Shown: positions 46,802 through 56,062 of the stretch, piece by piece | Layout of the letters: each line of letters begins with the position of its first letter | Position numbering within the stretch: the first letter of the stretch is position 1 | Assembly (NCBI RefSeq): GCF_025263685.1 | Contig: NZ_CP092109.1 | Coordinates: 3,101,001-3,165,000 of the forward strand | Direction: 5' to 3' | From: Geoalkalibacter halelectricus | GTDB lineage: Bacteria; Desulfobacterota; Desulfuromonadia; Desulfuromonadales; Geoalkalibacteraceae | Length of the DNA: 64,000 nt | Translations under genes and position numbers: made by a program | Notes under the pieces: model-generated | Database searches by the model: none | The model's input: only the letters and a program-made list of their open reading frames with translations | What the model was told of the DNA's origin: nothing

Positions 46802-47902
46802 ATGGCGATGAACAGCGAGGCCGCGATGCCCAGGCGCCGTACCCGGCAGCTGCGGGTCGGGGCGGTGGCGGTGGGCGGCGATGCGCCGATTTCGGTGCAG
46901 TCCATGACCAATACCGATACCCGCGATGTTGCGGCAACCCTGGCGCAAATCAACGACCTGGCGGCCGCGGGTTGCGAAATCGTGCGTTGCGCGGTGCCCG
47001 ACGAGGCGGCCGCCCAGGCCTTGGCGGCGATTCGCGCGGGCAGCCCGCTGCCCCTCATCGCCGACATCCATTTCGATTATCGTTTGGCCTTGCACGCCCT
47101 GGCCGCCGGGGTCGACGGCCTGCGCCTCAACCCCGGCAACATCGGCGCGCGGTGGAAAGTCGAGGAGGTGGTGCGCGCCTGTAGCGAGCGGCAGGTGCCG
47201 ATTCGCATCGGCGTCAACGGTGGGTCATTGGAAAAGGAACTGCTGGAGCGCTACGGGCATCCCACCCCCGAAGCCATGGTGGAGAGCGCCCTGGGTCACA
47301 TCCGCGTGCTGGAGGATCTGGGCTTCGAGGCCATCAAGGTGAGCCTCAAGGCCTCGGACATCCGGCGCACCGTGGAAGCCTATCGCCTGCTGGCCCGCCA
47401 GGTTGACTATCCCCTGCACATCGGCATCACCGAGGCGGGTACCACCTGGAGCGGCACCATCAAGAGCGCCGTGGGCCTGGGCGTGCTGCTCTACGAGGGG
47501 ATCGGCGACACCCTGCGTGTCTCTCTCACCGGCGATCCGGTGGAGGAGGTGCGGGTCGGCTGGGAAATCCTCAAGAGCCTCGGGCTGCGCGAGCGCGGCC
47601 CGCTGTTCGTGAGCTGCCCCACCTGCGGGCGCTGCCAGGTCGACCTGATCGCCGTGGCCGAGGAGGTTGAGCGGCGCTTGCACGATCTGCCCCAGACCCT
47701 GACCGTCGCGGTGATGGGTTGCGTGGTCAACGGCCCCGGCGAGGCGCGCGAGGCCGATGTGGGTCTGGCCGGCGGCAAGGGCCAGGCGCTGTTGTTTCGC
47801 AAGGGCGAGATCGTGCGCAAGGTGGCGGAAAACGAGATGGTCGAGGCCCTCATCGCCGAAGTTCATGCTTTGGTTGAAGAAAAAGGCCGGCGGGATCTCT
47901 GA
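46802..47902 (+). CDS. ispG: (E)-4-hydroxy-3-methylbut-2-enyl-diphosphate synthase
   Basis: The 366-residue protein has a TIM-barrel part (VQSMTNTDTRDV, LRLNPGNIG, GVNGGSLEKELLERYG) and a C-terminal [4Fe-4S] part with CPTCGRC and GCVVNGPGEAREADVG. It makes HMBPP in the non-mevalonate isoprenoid pathway and takes electrons from flavodoxin or ferredoxin. Its 3' end contains a hairpin that may terminate the opposing ilvB transcript. Confidence 0.96.
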   Translation: MAMNSEAAMPRRRTRQLRVGAVAVGGDAPISVQSMTNTDTRDVAATLAQINDLAAAGCEIVRCAVPDEAAAQALAAIRAGSPLPLIADIHFDYRLALHALAAGVDGLRLNPGNIGARWKVEEVVRACSERQVPIRIGVNGGSLEKELLERYGHPTPEAMVESALGHIRVLEDLGFEAIKVSLKASDIRRTVEAYRLLARQVDYPLHIGITEAGTTWSGTIKSAVGLGVLLYEGIGDTLRVSLTGDPVEEVRVGWEILKSLGLRERGPLFVSCPTCGRCQVDLIAVAEEVERRLHDLPQTLTVAVMGCVVNGPGEAREADVGLAGGKGQALLFRKGEIVRKVAENEMVEALIAEVHALVEEKGRRDL

Positions 47903-47913
47903 TCCCCCCGGCC
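47880..47913 (-). terminator. Hairpin embedded in the end of ispG, probable minus-strand terminator
   Basis: GGCCGGCGGGATC and GATCCCCCCGGCC pair around TCT. On the minus strand the stem is followed by TTTTTCTT; on the plus strand only by TTAG. It would end ilvB transcripts inside ispG. Confidence 0.6.
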
Positions 47914-47945
47914 TTAGTGCTTGGGCATATGTCGCTGCCATCTTA

Positions 47946-48097
47946 ATTCACCGCAGAGATCGCAGAGGACGCGAAGATCTTTCCGAAAAAAGTCCTTTAT
48001 CCACTACCGGCAATTCTGCAGGGCGGCTGCCGCCTCCCTGCCGCCCTTTCTTGAAAAGGGTTCTCTCCGCGTACTCCGCGCCCTCTGCGGTGAGATG
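47946..48097. repeat. TCACCGCAGAG-ended inverted-repeat element
   Basis: TCACCGCAGAG at 47948-47958 faces CTCTGCGGTGA at 48083-48093. The left end also reads CGCAGAGGACGCG and the right CGCGTACTCCGCG. About 150 bases, no ORF. Such GCAGAG-type repeats are common between genes of deltaproteobacteria. Confidence 0.65.
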
Positions 48098-48104
48098 CTT
48101 TTTT

Positions 48105-49787
48105 CTATCCCTGCCACTCATCCGGATCAAACAGCGCTTCCACGGTCTTTTTGCCCGGCGGCACCATGGGGAAGCTGTAGCAGTCCGGATCGATGTCGAT
48201 GTCCACCACCACCGGTCCTTCGATCTCCATGGCCTTGTTGAGGGCGTGGACCAGTTCCTCCTTGCGCGTCACCTTGAGGGCCGCCACCTGAAAGCCGCGC
48301 GCCACCATGCAGAAATCCACATGGCCGCCGAGGTCCGTGGCGGAATAGCGTTTTTTCAGGAATACGCGCTGGAACTGGCGCACCATGCCGAGCTTGCCGT
48401 TGTTGAGGATGATCACCTTGACGGGGATGTTGTACTGAGAGCAGGTCGCCAGCTCCTGCACGTTCATCTGAAAGGCGCCGTCGCCGTTGATGGCAAAGAC
48501 CAGGCGTCCCGGATTGCCCACTGCCGCCCCCATGGCGGCTGGGAGGGCGTAGCCCATGGTGCCCAGGCCGCCGCTGGTGATGTAGTGGCGCGGTTCGTGG
48601 AACTGGAAGAAGTTTGCGGTCCACATCTGCGACAGGCCCACGTCGGAGGCCACCACCGGGGTGTCGCCGGCGACGGCGCGCAGCGCCTCCATGATTTCGT
48701 GGGGCATAAGCTGCTCGCTCTGGGGGCGGGGCAGGGGGGCTTCTTCCTTCCAGGCGCAGATCTGCTCCAGCCAGCCGCTGCGGTCCTTGGCCTCGACCAG
48801 TTCCAGGAGTTTTTCCATGGCCTCGCCGGCGTCGCCGACGATGGGCAGGTGTACCTGCACGGTCTTGCGGATGGTGGCCGGGTCGATGTCGATCTGGATG
48901 ATGCGCGCGTTGGGCGCAAAGCCGTCGATGCGGCCGGTGACGCGATCATCGAAGCGCGCGCCTATGGCGATCAAACAATCGCATTCATGCACCGCCTTGT
49001 TGGCGTACCAGGCGCCGTACATGCCGAGCATGCCCACCGACAGGGGCGAGGTGGCATCCATGACGCCCAGACCCATGAGGGTGTGGGTCACGGGTAGCTG
49101 CGCCTTGTCGGCCAGGGCGCGCAGCCGGCTCTGCGAGTTGGACAGCACGATGCCGCCGCCGGCATAGATCAGCGGACGCTTGGCCTTGTTGATGAGATCG
49201 GCGGCCGCCTTAAGCTGTTTAAGATTGAGAGTCGGCATCTCCTGGTAGCCGCGGCGGCTCACGCTTTCGGGGATTTCTCCCGCGCCGCGCGCGGCCAGAA
49301 CGTCGCTGGGCAGGTCGATGAGAACCGGGCCGGGACGCCGGGTGCGCGCCACGTAAAAAGCCTCGCGCACGATACGGGCCAGATCCTCGATGTCGGTGAC
49401 CACATAGTTGTGCTTGGTGATGGGGCGGGTGATGCCGGTCATGTCCGCTTCCTGAAAGGCGTCGTTGCCGATGTCGGCGGTGGTGACCTGGCAGGTGAGG
49501 GCCACCATGGGCACCGAATCCATGTAGGCGGTGGCGATGCCGGTCACCAGGTTGGTGGCGCCGGGGCCCGAGGTGGTCAGGCACACCCCGACCTTGCCGG
49601 TGGTGCGCGCGTAGCCGTCGGCGGCATGGGCCGCGCCCTGCTCGTGGCGCACCAGGATGTGACTGATGTCGGGATCATCCATCAGGGTGTCGTGCAGCAG
49701 CAGGGTGCGGGCGCCGGGGTAGCCGAAGATGACGTCCACCCCTTCTTTTTTCAGACATTCAACGAGAATCTGGGCTCCGTTTTTCAT
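48105..49787 (-). CDS. ilvB: Acetolactate synthase large subunit
   Basis: The 560-residue thiamine-diphosphate enzyme has the N domain with FGYPGART and the catalytic Glu in VRHEQGAAHAADG (near residue 50), a middle FAD-binding domain, and the C domain with INGDGAFQMNVQEL, the GDG...N ThDP site. It makes acetolactate or acetohydroxybutyrate for Val, Leu and Ile. A leader-peptide attenuator upstream confirms a biosynthetic role. No ilvN regulatory subunit follows, which is unusual. Confidence 0.96.
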   Translation of the reverse strand: MKNGAQILVECLKKEGVDVIFGYPGARTLLLHDTLMDDPDISHILVRHEQGAAHAADGYARTTGKVGVCLTTSGPGATNLVTGIATAYMDSVPMVALTCQVTTADIGNDAFQEADMTGITRPITKHNYVVTDIEDLARIVREAFYVARTRRPGPVLIDLPSDVLAARGAGEIPESVSRRGYQEMPTLNLKQLKAAADLINKAKRPLIYAGGGIVLSNSQSRLRALADKAQLPVTHTLMGLGVMDATSPLSVGMLGMYGAWYANKAVHECDCLIAIGARFDDRVTGRIDGFAPNARIIQIDIDPATIRKTVQVHLPIVGDAGEAMEKLLELVEAKDRSGWLEQICAWKEEAPLPRPQSEQLMPHEIMEALRAVAGDTPVVASDVGLSQMWTANFFQFHEPRHYITSGGLGTMGYALPAAMGAAVGNPGRLVFAINGDGAFQMNVQELATCSQYNIPVKVIILNNGKLGMVRQFQRVFLKKRYSATDLGGHVDFCMVARGFQVAALKVTRKEELVHALNKAMEIEGPVVVDIDIDPDCYSFPMVPPGKKTVEALFDPDEWQG

Positions 49788-49836
49788 GGGTCGTAAAATC
49801 CTCCGATTTGATCTTACGCAAATGCGTGAAACACTG

Positions 49837-49869
49837 AAGGCCGCGGGGAGCTTGTCCCGCGGCCTTTTT
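49837..49869 (+). terminator. Plus-facing hairpin with T-tract in the ilvB leader
   Basis: AAGGCCGCGGG and CCCGCGGCCTT pair around a short loop and are followed by TTT on the plus strand; on the minus strand no T-run follows. It lies between the attenuator and the ilvB start, so in the ilvB mRNA it would be a structured 5' leader. Its role is unclear. Confidence 0.5.
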
Positions 49870-49876
49870 AACTGGT

Positions 49877-49911
49877 AAAAAAAGGAGCGCGGGACTTAAA
49901 AAGCCCGCGCT
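49877..49911 (-). terminator. ilvB attenuator terminator
   Basis: On the minus strand AGCGCGGG and CCCGCGCT form a stem followed by CCTTTTTTT. It lies 42 bases after the leader-peptide stop. A competing upstream stem, GGTAGCGG (49970-49977) with CCGCTACC (49937-49944), overlaps the leader codons. Confidence 0.85.
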
Positions 49912-49953
49912 GCCTGGATGTCCTGAGCGGATTGACCGGGTAGCGGCGGGCCG

Positions 49954-50007
49954 TCAAACGACGACGGATACCGCTACCAGAAGCTGTTGTGGGATGGGTT
50001 GAAACAC
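49954..50007 (-). CDS. ilv leader peptide
   Basis: AAAAGGAG precedes a GTG-started 17-codon frame, MFQPIPQQLLVAVSVVV, on the minus strand. One Ile, two Leu and five Val codons are the three branched-chain products, clustered before a terminator. This matches ilv/leu attenuation: scarce charged tRNA stalls the ribosome and prevents termination. Confidence 0.88.
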   Translation of the reverse strand: MFQPIPQQLLVAVSVVV

Positions 50008-50031
50008 TGTTTTAGCTCCTTTTGAGCAGTG

Positions 50032-50061
50032 ACTATAGCCGAAGGGCAAAAGCGCTGTCAA
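50032..50061 (-). promoter_or_regulatory. Sigma-70 promoter of ilvB
   Basis: On the minus strand TTGACA (50056-50061) and TATAGT (50032-50037) are 18 bases apart. Transcription would start about 50025, just ahead of the leader peptide. Confidence 0.8.
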
Positions 50062-50138
50062 GGAGGGAATCGCCCCAAGCGGCGCGGGGTAGAGGTTGGT
50101 GTGCTATGCTTACCGACGGAAAAGGAAAGGAGACCCCC

Positions 50139-50651
50139 ATGCGTGTCGCCATTATTCTGGTTTTTCTCGCGGCGCTGAGCGGCTGCGTTCGTGTTCCTGC
50201 CGGGGTGTCGGTGGTCGATGGCTTCGAGTTAGAGCGCTATCTGGGTCGCTGGTATGAAATCGCGCGCCTCGATCATCCCTTCGAGCGCGGGTTGATTGCC
50301 GTCACCGCGGATTACAGCCTGGGCGAGGGCGGTGCCATCGAGGTGCTCAATCGCGGCTACGATCCGGCCAAGGAACGCTGGAAAGAGGCTCGGGGACGCG
50401 CCTATCCGGTCGGCGCTCCCGGCGAAGGGCGGCTCAAGGTCAGCTTCTTCGGTCCCTTTTACGGCGCCTACAACATCATCGCCCTGGATCATGCGGAATA
50501 CAGCTACGCCCTGGTGAGCGGGCCGAGCCGCAACTATTTGTGGATTCTTGCCCGTGAGCCGCGTATGGAGCCGGCTTTGCTGGCCGAACTCGTTGGCCAA
50601 GCCGACCGCCTTGGTTTTGTCGTCGACGAGCTGATTTTCGTGGAGCATTAG
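50139..50651 (+). CDS. Outer-membrane lipocalin (Blc type)
   Basis: ATG 50139 is seven bases after AAAGGAG; the longer frame upstream runs through the ilvB promoter and is not real. The 170-residue lipoprotein (lipobox LSGC) has lipocalin motifs: LERYLGRWYEIARLDHPFERG, SFFGPFYGAYNIIALD and SRNYLWILAREP. Blc binds fatty acids or lysophospholipids at the outer membrane. Confidence 0.93.
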   Translation: MRVAIILVFLAALSGCVRVPAGVSVVDGFELERYLGRWYEIARLDHPFERGLIAVTADYSLGEGGAIEVLNRGYDPAKERWKEARGRAYPVGAPGEGRLKVSFFGPFYGAYNIIALDHAEYSYALVSGPSRNYLWILAREPRMEPALLAELVGQADRLGFVVDELIFVEH

Positions 50652-50675
50652 CCGCAGAGGATTTCGCGACCGGCC

Positions 50676-52169
50676 TTAGTCCCGCTCTGGTGGCCCGCTG
50701 GCCGGTACGGCGCGCTTGAAGGCCCAGGCCTCGATTTTCTTGATCTGCTCGGCCATGGTCACCGACAGGGGCACGGTGCGGCTGATGGCCTCGGTGAGGT
50801 CGCGCTGGCTCAGGGGACGCTGCTGGGCCAGGGCCTCGAAGGAAGCGCTGACCACCGCCTGCTCGATTTCGGCGCCGGAGAAGCCCTTGCTCGAATGGGC
50901 GAGCATGCGACAGTCGAAAGCGCTCGGGTCGGTGTCGCGTTTGCTCAGGTGAATGCGAAAGATCTCCTCGCGCTCCTCCAGGCCCGGTAGGGCGACGTAG
51001 AAGATTTCGTCGAAGCGTCCCTTGCGCAGGATTTCGGCGGGCAGCATCTCGATGGCGTTGGCGGTGGCGGCGACAAAGACCGGATGCCGCTTCTCCTGCA
51101 TCCAGGTGAGAAAGTAGCCGAGCACCCGCGAGGAGGCGCCCCCTTCGGCCTTGAAGCCCTGGGTGCTGATGCCCGCCTCGATCTCGTCGATCCACAGCAC
51201 GCAGGGCGCCAGGGCTTCGGCGGTCTTGCAGGCGCGGCGCAGGCTGGTTTCCGGCGAGCCATAGGCCTGGGAGTAGACGGTGGCCATGTCGAGACGAATC
51301 AGGGGCAGCCGCCAGCGTGCGGCGATGGCCTTGACGAAGAGGCTCTTGCCGCAGCCGCTGATGCCCATCATCAGCACCCCCTTGGGTAGGTTGCGCCCAC
51401 TCTTGAGTCCCTCCAGGCCGTAGGCCTTCTCACGCTTTTCCATCCAGTTCTTGAGGGTGGCCATGCCGCCGACCTGTTCGGGGCGCACGTCGTTCTCGAC
51501 AAATTCCATGATGCCGCTTTTCTTCAGAATCTGCTTCTTGGCCTGATGCAGGGCCGCCACCACGCGCTGTACCTCGGTGCCGCGGGTGACCCGCGCCAGG
51601 CGCAGGGAGCGCTCCAGGTCGGCGAGATCAAGCCCCTGTGCGGCCAGGGTCAGGGCGGCCAGGGCCTGGTCGTCGCGCAGCAGTTGGGAGAGAAAGGGGT
51701 CCTTGTCGCGTTGCCCTTCGAGGTAGGCGAGAATCTCCTCGCGGTCGGGCAGGGCATGGTCGAGGATCAAAAAATGCTCGCGCAGGCTGTCGGGGATCTC
51801 GGGGCGCGGGCCGAGAAACACCAGGCTTTTTGCTTCCGGGCGGCGCAGGGCGGCGAAATCCTTGAGGGTGCGCTGCAGGTAGGGATTGTCGTTCCAGAAC
51901 CAATGCATGTCCTTGAACAGATAGATGCCGTGGCCCTCGCGCGCCACCGCCCAGCGCAGGGCGGTGAGGGGATCGCGGGTCTCGGGATGGCCGGCGAAGC
52001 CCTCGTTGCAGTCCCATTCCAGGGGCACCGGCATACCCTTGATGCCCTGCAGGGCGGCGCGCGTCACCAACGTCTCGGTGCGGCTTTCGTTGTCGGTGGT
52101 GATGAAGATCAGCGGCGTCTTGGCGGCGACGAGCTGGCAGAACAGGGCTAGGTTGAGATTTTCGTCCAT
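50676..52169 (-). CDS. Ycf46-like AAA+ ATPase
   Basis: ATG 52169 after GGGGAG gives 497 residues. The N-terminal half (1-230) is a P-loop-like fold without Walker A ([16 protein letters not shown]); the C-terminal AAA module has GISGCGKS near 275, [11 protein letters not shown] near 340, ATANAIEML sensor-1 and RKGRFDEIF fingers, so it is catalytically complete. Ycf46-like proteins of cyanobacteria affect CO2 uptake, but the general function is unknown. Confidence 0.85.
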   Translation of the reverse strand: MDENLNLALFCQLVAAKTPLIFITTDNESRTETLVTRAALQGIKGMPVPLEWDCNEGFAGHPETRDPLTALRWAVAREGHGIYLFKDMHWFWNDNPYLQRTLKDFAALRRPEAKSLVFLGPRPEIPDSLREHFLILDHALPDREEILAYLEGQRDKDPFLSQLLRDDQALAALTLAAQGLDLADLERSLRLARVTRGTEVQRVVAALHQAKKQILKKSGIMEFVENDVRPEQVGGMATLKNWMEKREKAYGLEGLKSGRNLPKGVLMMGISGCGKSLFVKAIAARWRLPLIRLDMATVYSQAYGSPETSLRRACKTAEALAPCVLWIDEIEAGISTQGFKAEGGASSRVLGYFLTWMQEKRHPVFVAATANAIEMLPAEILRKGRFDEIFYVALPGLEEREEIFRIHLSKRDTDPSAFDCRMLAHSSKGFSGAEIEQAVVSASFEALAQQRPLSQRDLTEAISRTVPLSVTMAEQIKKIEAWAFKRAVPASGPPERD

Positions 52170-52334
52170 GGCTGCTCCCCGAGGGTGGGTGGTCGACTGC
52201 CGAATATCATAAGCCCGGCGAGGCGCGGCCACAAGGATTTCAGCCCGCGCCAGGCCACGTGCGCCTTGCAATCGCCTGTCAAATAGGCTAGTTTCTCCTT
52301 CAATTTATTTTTCCAGAGTTCGCGAGGTGGGTGA

Positions 52335-54053
52335 ATGCGCTATACGGAATATTTGTTGCCGACCCTCAAGGAAACCCCGGCCGACGCCGAGGTGGTCAGC
52401 CACCGGCTGATGCTGCGCGCCGGCTTGATCCGCAAGGTCGCCGCCGGCATCTATAATTACCTGCCCCTGGGGCTGCGTTCCCTGCGCAAGGTCGAGCAGA
52501 TCGTGCGCGAGGAGATGAACCGCGCCGGCGCCCATGAACTGCTCATGCCCATGGTGGTGCCCGCCGAGCTCTGGCAGGAATCGGGGCGCTGGCAACAGTA
52601 CGGCCGCGAGCTGCTGCGCTTCAAGGACCGCAAGGAGGCCGATTTCTGCCTCGGACCCACCCACGAGGAGGTCATCACCGACATCGTGCGCCACGAGGTG
52701 CGCTCCTACCGTCAGCTGCCCCTCAATCTCTATCAAATCCAGACCAAGTTTCGCGACGAAATCCGCCCGCGTTTTGGATTGATGCGCGGGCGCGAATTCA
52801 TCATGAAGGACGCCTATTCCTTCGATCTCGACGATGCCGGGGCCGATGCGGCCTACGAGCGCATGTACCAGGCCTACCGGCGCATCTTCCAGCGCTGCGG
52901 GCTCAATTTCCGCGCCGTGGAGGCCGATACCGGCAACATCGGCGGCTCCAGCTCCCACGAATTCATGGTGCTGGCCGAGTCGGGCGAGGATGCCATCGTC
53001 TCCTGCGACAGCTGCGAGTACGCCGCCAACGTCGAGAAGGCCGAGCTGCGCGCGCCCGCCACTGATGAGCCGACACCGACCGAGGGATTGAAGAAGGTGC
53101 TGACCCCGGCGCGCAAGAGCGTCGAGGAGGTGGCCGCCTTTCTCAACACCAGCCCGCAAAAACTGGTCAAAACCCTCATCGTGCAGACCGACAAGGGCGA
53201 AACCCTCGCCGTGTTGCTGCGCGGCGACCGCGAGTTGAACGACATCAAGCTCTGTCGCCTGCTTGATTGCGCCTGGGTGGAGATGGCCGGTGAGGAGGTG
53301 GTGCTCAAGGCCACCGGCGCGCCGAGCGGCTTCGCCGGACCGGTGGGGCTCAAGCTGCGCATTCTCGCCGATCGCGAGGTCCAGGGCCTGGCCGATTTCA
53401 TCACCGGCGCCAACGAAAAGGATGCCCATTTTACCGGTGTCAACCTGGGTCGGGATTTCGCCGTCGAAGCCTTCGCCGATCTGCGCAAGGCCGTGGCCGG
53501 CGATGCCTGCCCGCGCTGCGAGGGCAGGCTCCAGATCTGGCGCGGCATCGAGGTCGGGCATGTGTTCAAGCTCGGCACCAAGTATTCCGAAGCCCTGAAC
53601 GCCGTGGTCCTCGACGATCAAGGCCGTGAGCGGGTGCTGGTCATGGGCTGCTACGGCATCGGCATCGGCCGCACCCTGGCCTCGGCCATCGAGCAGAACC
53701 ATGACGCCGACGGCATCATCTGGCCCCTGCCCATCGCCCCCTTCGAGGTGCTGGTGGTGATGCTCAACCCCAACGACGCCGAGGTCAAGGCCGCCGCCGA
53801 ACAGCTCTACGCCGAGCTGCTTGGCGAAGGTGTCGAGGTGCTGCTCGATGACCGCGACGAGCGCCCCGGTGCCAAGTTCAAGGATGCCGACCTGCTCGGC
53901 ATTCCCCTGCGGGTGACGGTGGGCGCGCGCGGTCTCAAGGACGGGCAGGTGGAACTCAAGGAACGGGCCGGCGGTGCCGTTGCGATGCCGGCGGTGGTGA
54001 AGGCGGCGGAGGACATCGCCGCGCGCGTGCGCAGCGCCCGCGTCCATGGCTGA
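52335..54053 (+). CDS. proS: Prolyl-tRNA synthetase, bacterial type with editing domain
   Basis: At 572 residues it matches E. coli ProS in length and layout. Class II motif 1 ([22 protein letters not shown]) is near residue 50, motif 2 ([17 protein letters not shown]) near 140, the inserted YbaK-like editing domain spans about 225-390, and motif 3 ([14 protein letters not shown]) is near 440. It charges tRNA-Pro and removes mischarged Ala. Confidence 0.97.
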   Translation: MRYTEYLLPTLKETPADAEVVSHRLMLRAGLIRKVAAGIYNYLPLGLRSLRKVEQIVREEMNRAGAHELLMPMVVPAELWQESGRWQQYGRELLRFKDRKEADFCLGPTHEEVITDIVRHEVRSYRQLPLNLYQIQTKFRDEIRPRFGLMRGREFIMKDAYSFDLDDAGADAAYERMYQAYRRIFQRCGLNFRAVEADTGNIGGSSSHEFMVLAESGEDAIVSCDSCEYAANVEKAELRAPATDEPTPTEGLKKVLTPARKSVEEVAAFLNTSPQKLVKTLIVQTDKGETLAVLLRGDRELNDIKLCRLLDCAWVEMAGEEVVLKATGAPSGFAGPVGLKLRILADREVQGLADFITGANEKDAHFTGVNLGRDFAVEAFADLRKAVAGDACPRCEGRLQIWRGIEVGHVFKLGTKYSEALNAVVLDDQGRERVLVMGCYGIGIGRTLASAIEQNHDADGIIWPLPIAPFEVLVVMLNPNDAEVKAAAEQLYAELLGEGVEVLLDDRDERPGAKFKDADLLGIPLRVTVGARGLKDGQVELKERAGGAVAMPAVVKAAEDIAARVRSARVHG

Positions 54054-54099
54054 GGACGATAACGACTCGTGAACCCCTTTTTGCCGACATCGATTCACC

Positions 54100-55326
54100 A
54101 TGCCCGCCGCAACGGTTGACCAACAGGGACGCCTCTATCTTCCCGCCCGCATCGCACGCCGCCTGGGCGGGCGCGGGCTGGAAATCGCGTCGGTCTCCGC
54201 CGGACATGTCTTCCTGACCGCCGAGGGGAGCGAGAATCCCACCCAGATGACCGGCGTGCTCGGTGACATTTCCGTGGTCGACCTGCTGTCTTTTTTCAAC
54301 ATGTTTCGCAAGACCGGCGTGTTGCGGTTCGATCTGCCCGGTGGGCGCAAGGATCTGTACCTGCAGGATGGCGAGATCATCGCCGCGCTGAGTTCCTTCC
54401 CGGCGGAGAGCCTCGGTGAAATTCTCTTCGGTCTGGGGCGCATCGAGCCCGAGGTGCTCGACCGCGTCGGGCGCCGCGCCGACAACCAGAATGTGCTGGT
54501 GAAATTTCTGCTGGAAAAAAACCTGGTGTCGGCCAGCGACATCTGGCAGGCGGTGCGCCATCAGGCCGAAACCATCGTTTATGATCTGCTCAGCTTTCAG
54601 GAGGGCAGTTTTTCCTTTCAGCGCAAAACCTTTGGTCAAAAGGATCCCTTCCAACTCTCCATGAGCACCCAGAACCTGCTCATGGAAGGACTGCGCCGTC
54701 TTGATGAGCGCCAACTCTTTACACGCCTGGTGCCGTCCCTGGAGGATTTCGCGCGGCCCTCGGGAAAGCGGACCGAGGATTTAAGCCACAGCGAGGGCCA
54801 AATGCTGGCGCATCTCCAAGGCGGGGATTTGCCCGTTCGTGAGCTGATCCGGCGCAGCGGATTCGGCGAGTTTGACGGCTTGCGGGTTCTCTACCATCTG
54901 GTCGAGCGCGGTCTGGTACTGATCGAGGGGGAAGCCCCGGGCGCCTCCCAGGGCGAGCTGGGGTTGATCCTGGATGCGTTCAATGACGGCCTGGGGCTTT
55001 TGTTTCGCCGCCTCAGCCCGTGCAAGAGCGACTTGCACCAGGAGGTTCAAGAACTGCTGCGCGAGCTGCCGCAGCCCTGTTCCTACATTCTGCGTGACGC
55101 CCGTCTGCGCGAGGACGGCACCCTCGACAGTCGGCGCATCCTGGCCAATCTGGCCGGGTTGGAGGAAGGCGACAAGATGCGGCTGCTCGCCGACGCCCTG
55201 GGCGAGCTGCTTTACATGGAGTGCCACATCGCGCGGCAGGTGCTCGCCAAGGAACAGGTCACCGAACTCATCGGCGCGGTGAAGGCGGCAACGGCGCGTG
55301 CCAAAGACATTCTCGGGAGGAATTGA
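54100..55326 (+). CDS. DUF4388 protein with AbrB-like N-terminus
   Basis: The 408-residue protein starts with a short beta region resembling an AbrB/SpoVT swapped-hairpin domain (DQQGRLYLPARIARRLG), then a DUF4388 domain (about 50-200; ISVVDLLSFFNMFRKTGVLRF, KDLYLQDGEIIAA), and a C-terminal winged-helix-like part. DUF4388 occurs in signalling proteins of delta-proteobacteria; the role is unknown. Its stop overlaps the pyrF start. Confidence 0.78.
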   Translation: MPAATVDQQGRLYLPARIARRLGGRGLEIASVSAGHVFLTAEGSENPTQMTGVLGDISVVDLLSFFNMFRKTGVLRFDLPGGRKDLYLQDGEIIAALSSFPAESLGEILFGLGRIEPEVLDRVGRRADNQNVLVKFLLEKNLVSASDIWQAVRHQAETIVYDLLSFQEGSFSFQRKTFGQKDPFQLSMSTQNLLMEGLRRLDERQLFTRLVPSLEDFARPSGKRTEDLSHSEGQMLAHLQGGDLPVRELIRRSGFGEFDGLRVLYHLVERGLVLIEGEAPGASQGELGLILDAFNDGLGLLFRRLSPCKSDLHQEVQELLRELPQPCSYILRDARLREDGTLDSRRILANLAGLEEGDKMRLLADALGELLYMECHIARQVLAKEQVTELIGAVKAATARAKDILGRN

Positions 55327-56060
55327 TGCTGGAAGAAGCCCGTAAAAAGCTGATTTTTGCCCTTGACGTGGACAGCCTGGAGGAGGCGCGCCGCTGGGTC
55401 GCGCTGCTGCACGCCAAGGTCGGCTTGTTCAAGGTCGGCAAGCAGCTCTTCACCCGCTGCGGACCCGAGGTGGTGCACATGATCCGCTCCGAGGGCGGCG
55501 AGGTGTTTTTGGACCTCAAATATCACGACATCCCCAATACCGTCGCCATGGCTTCGGTGGAAGCCCTACGCCTTGGCGTGCGGATGTGCAACGTGCACGC
55601 CCTGGGCGGCCGCGAGATGATGGCGGCCGCCGCGACCAAGGTTCGCGAGGAGGCTGCCGCCGCCGGTCTGCCGGTGCCGCTTTTGCTTGCCGTGACGATT
55701 CTGACCTCATCGACGGATGACACCTTGCGCGAAATCGGCATCGAGCGACCGGTGCGCGAAATGGTGCCGCACCTGGCGCGTCTGGCGCGCGATGCCGGCA
55801 TGGGCGGGGTGGTCGCCTCGCCCCAGGAAATTGCCCTGATCCGCGCGGCCTGTGGGGCGGATTTCGCCATCGTCACCCCCGGCGTGCGTCCTGCGGAAGC
55901 TTCCGTCGACGACCAGAAGCGCATCATGACTCCTGCGGCGGCCATCGCTGCCGGTGCCGATTATCTGGTTATCGGGCGTCCCATCGCGCGGGCTTCCGAC
56001 CCGGCTGCGGCAGCCGATGCCATCGTCGCCGAAATGGCCGCGGCTCTCGCCGCCGTTTAA
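55326..56060 (+). CDS. pyrF: Orotidine 5'-phosphate decarboxylase
   Basis: The 244-residue TIM-barrel protein has the catalytic DLKYHDIPNTV (Asp-Lys-Asp array) near residue 62 and the phosphate site VTPGVRP near 185. It makes UMP from OMP. GGGAGG precedes the ATG, which overlaps the upstream TGA; rlmB starts two bases after the pyrF stop. Confidence 0.97.
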   Translation: MLEEARKKLIFALDVDSLEEARRWVALLHAKVGLFKVGKQLFTRCGPEVVHMIRSEGGEVFLDLKYHDIPNTVAMASVEALRLGVRMCNVHALGGREMMAAAATKVREEAAAAGLPVPLLLAVTILTSSTDDTLREIGIERPVREMVPHLARLARDAGMGGVVASPQEIALIRAACGADFAIVTPGVRPAEASVDDQKRIMTPAAAIAAGADYLVIGRPIARASDPAAAADAIVAEMAAALAAV

Positions 56061-56062
56061 AC

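Noticed and set aside
50022-50138. N-terminal extension of the lipocalin
   Set aside because: It crosses the ilvB promoter and would bury the lipoprotein signal peptide inside the protein.
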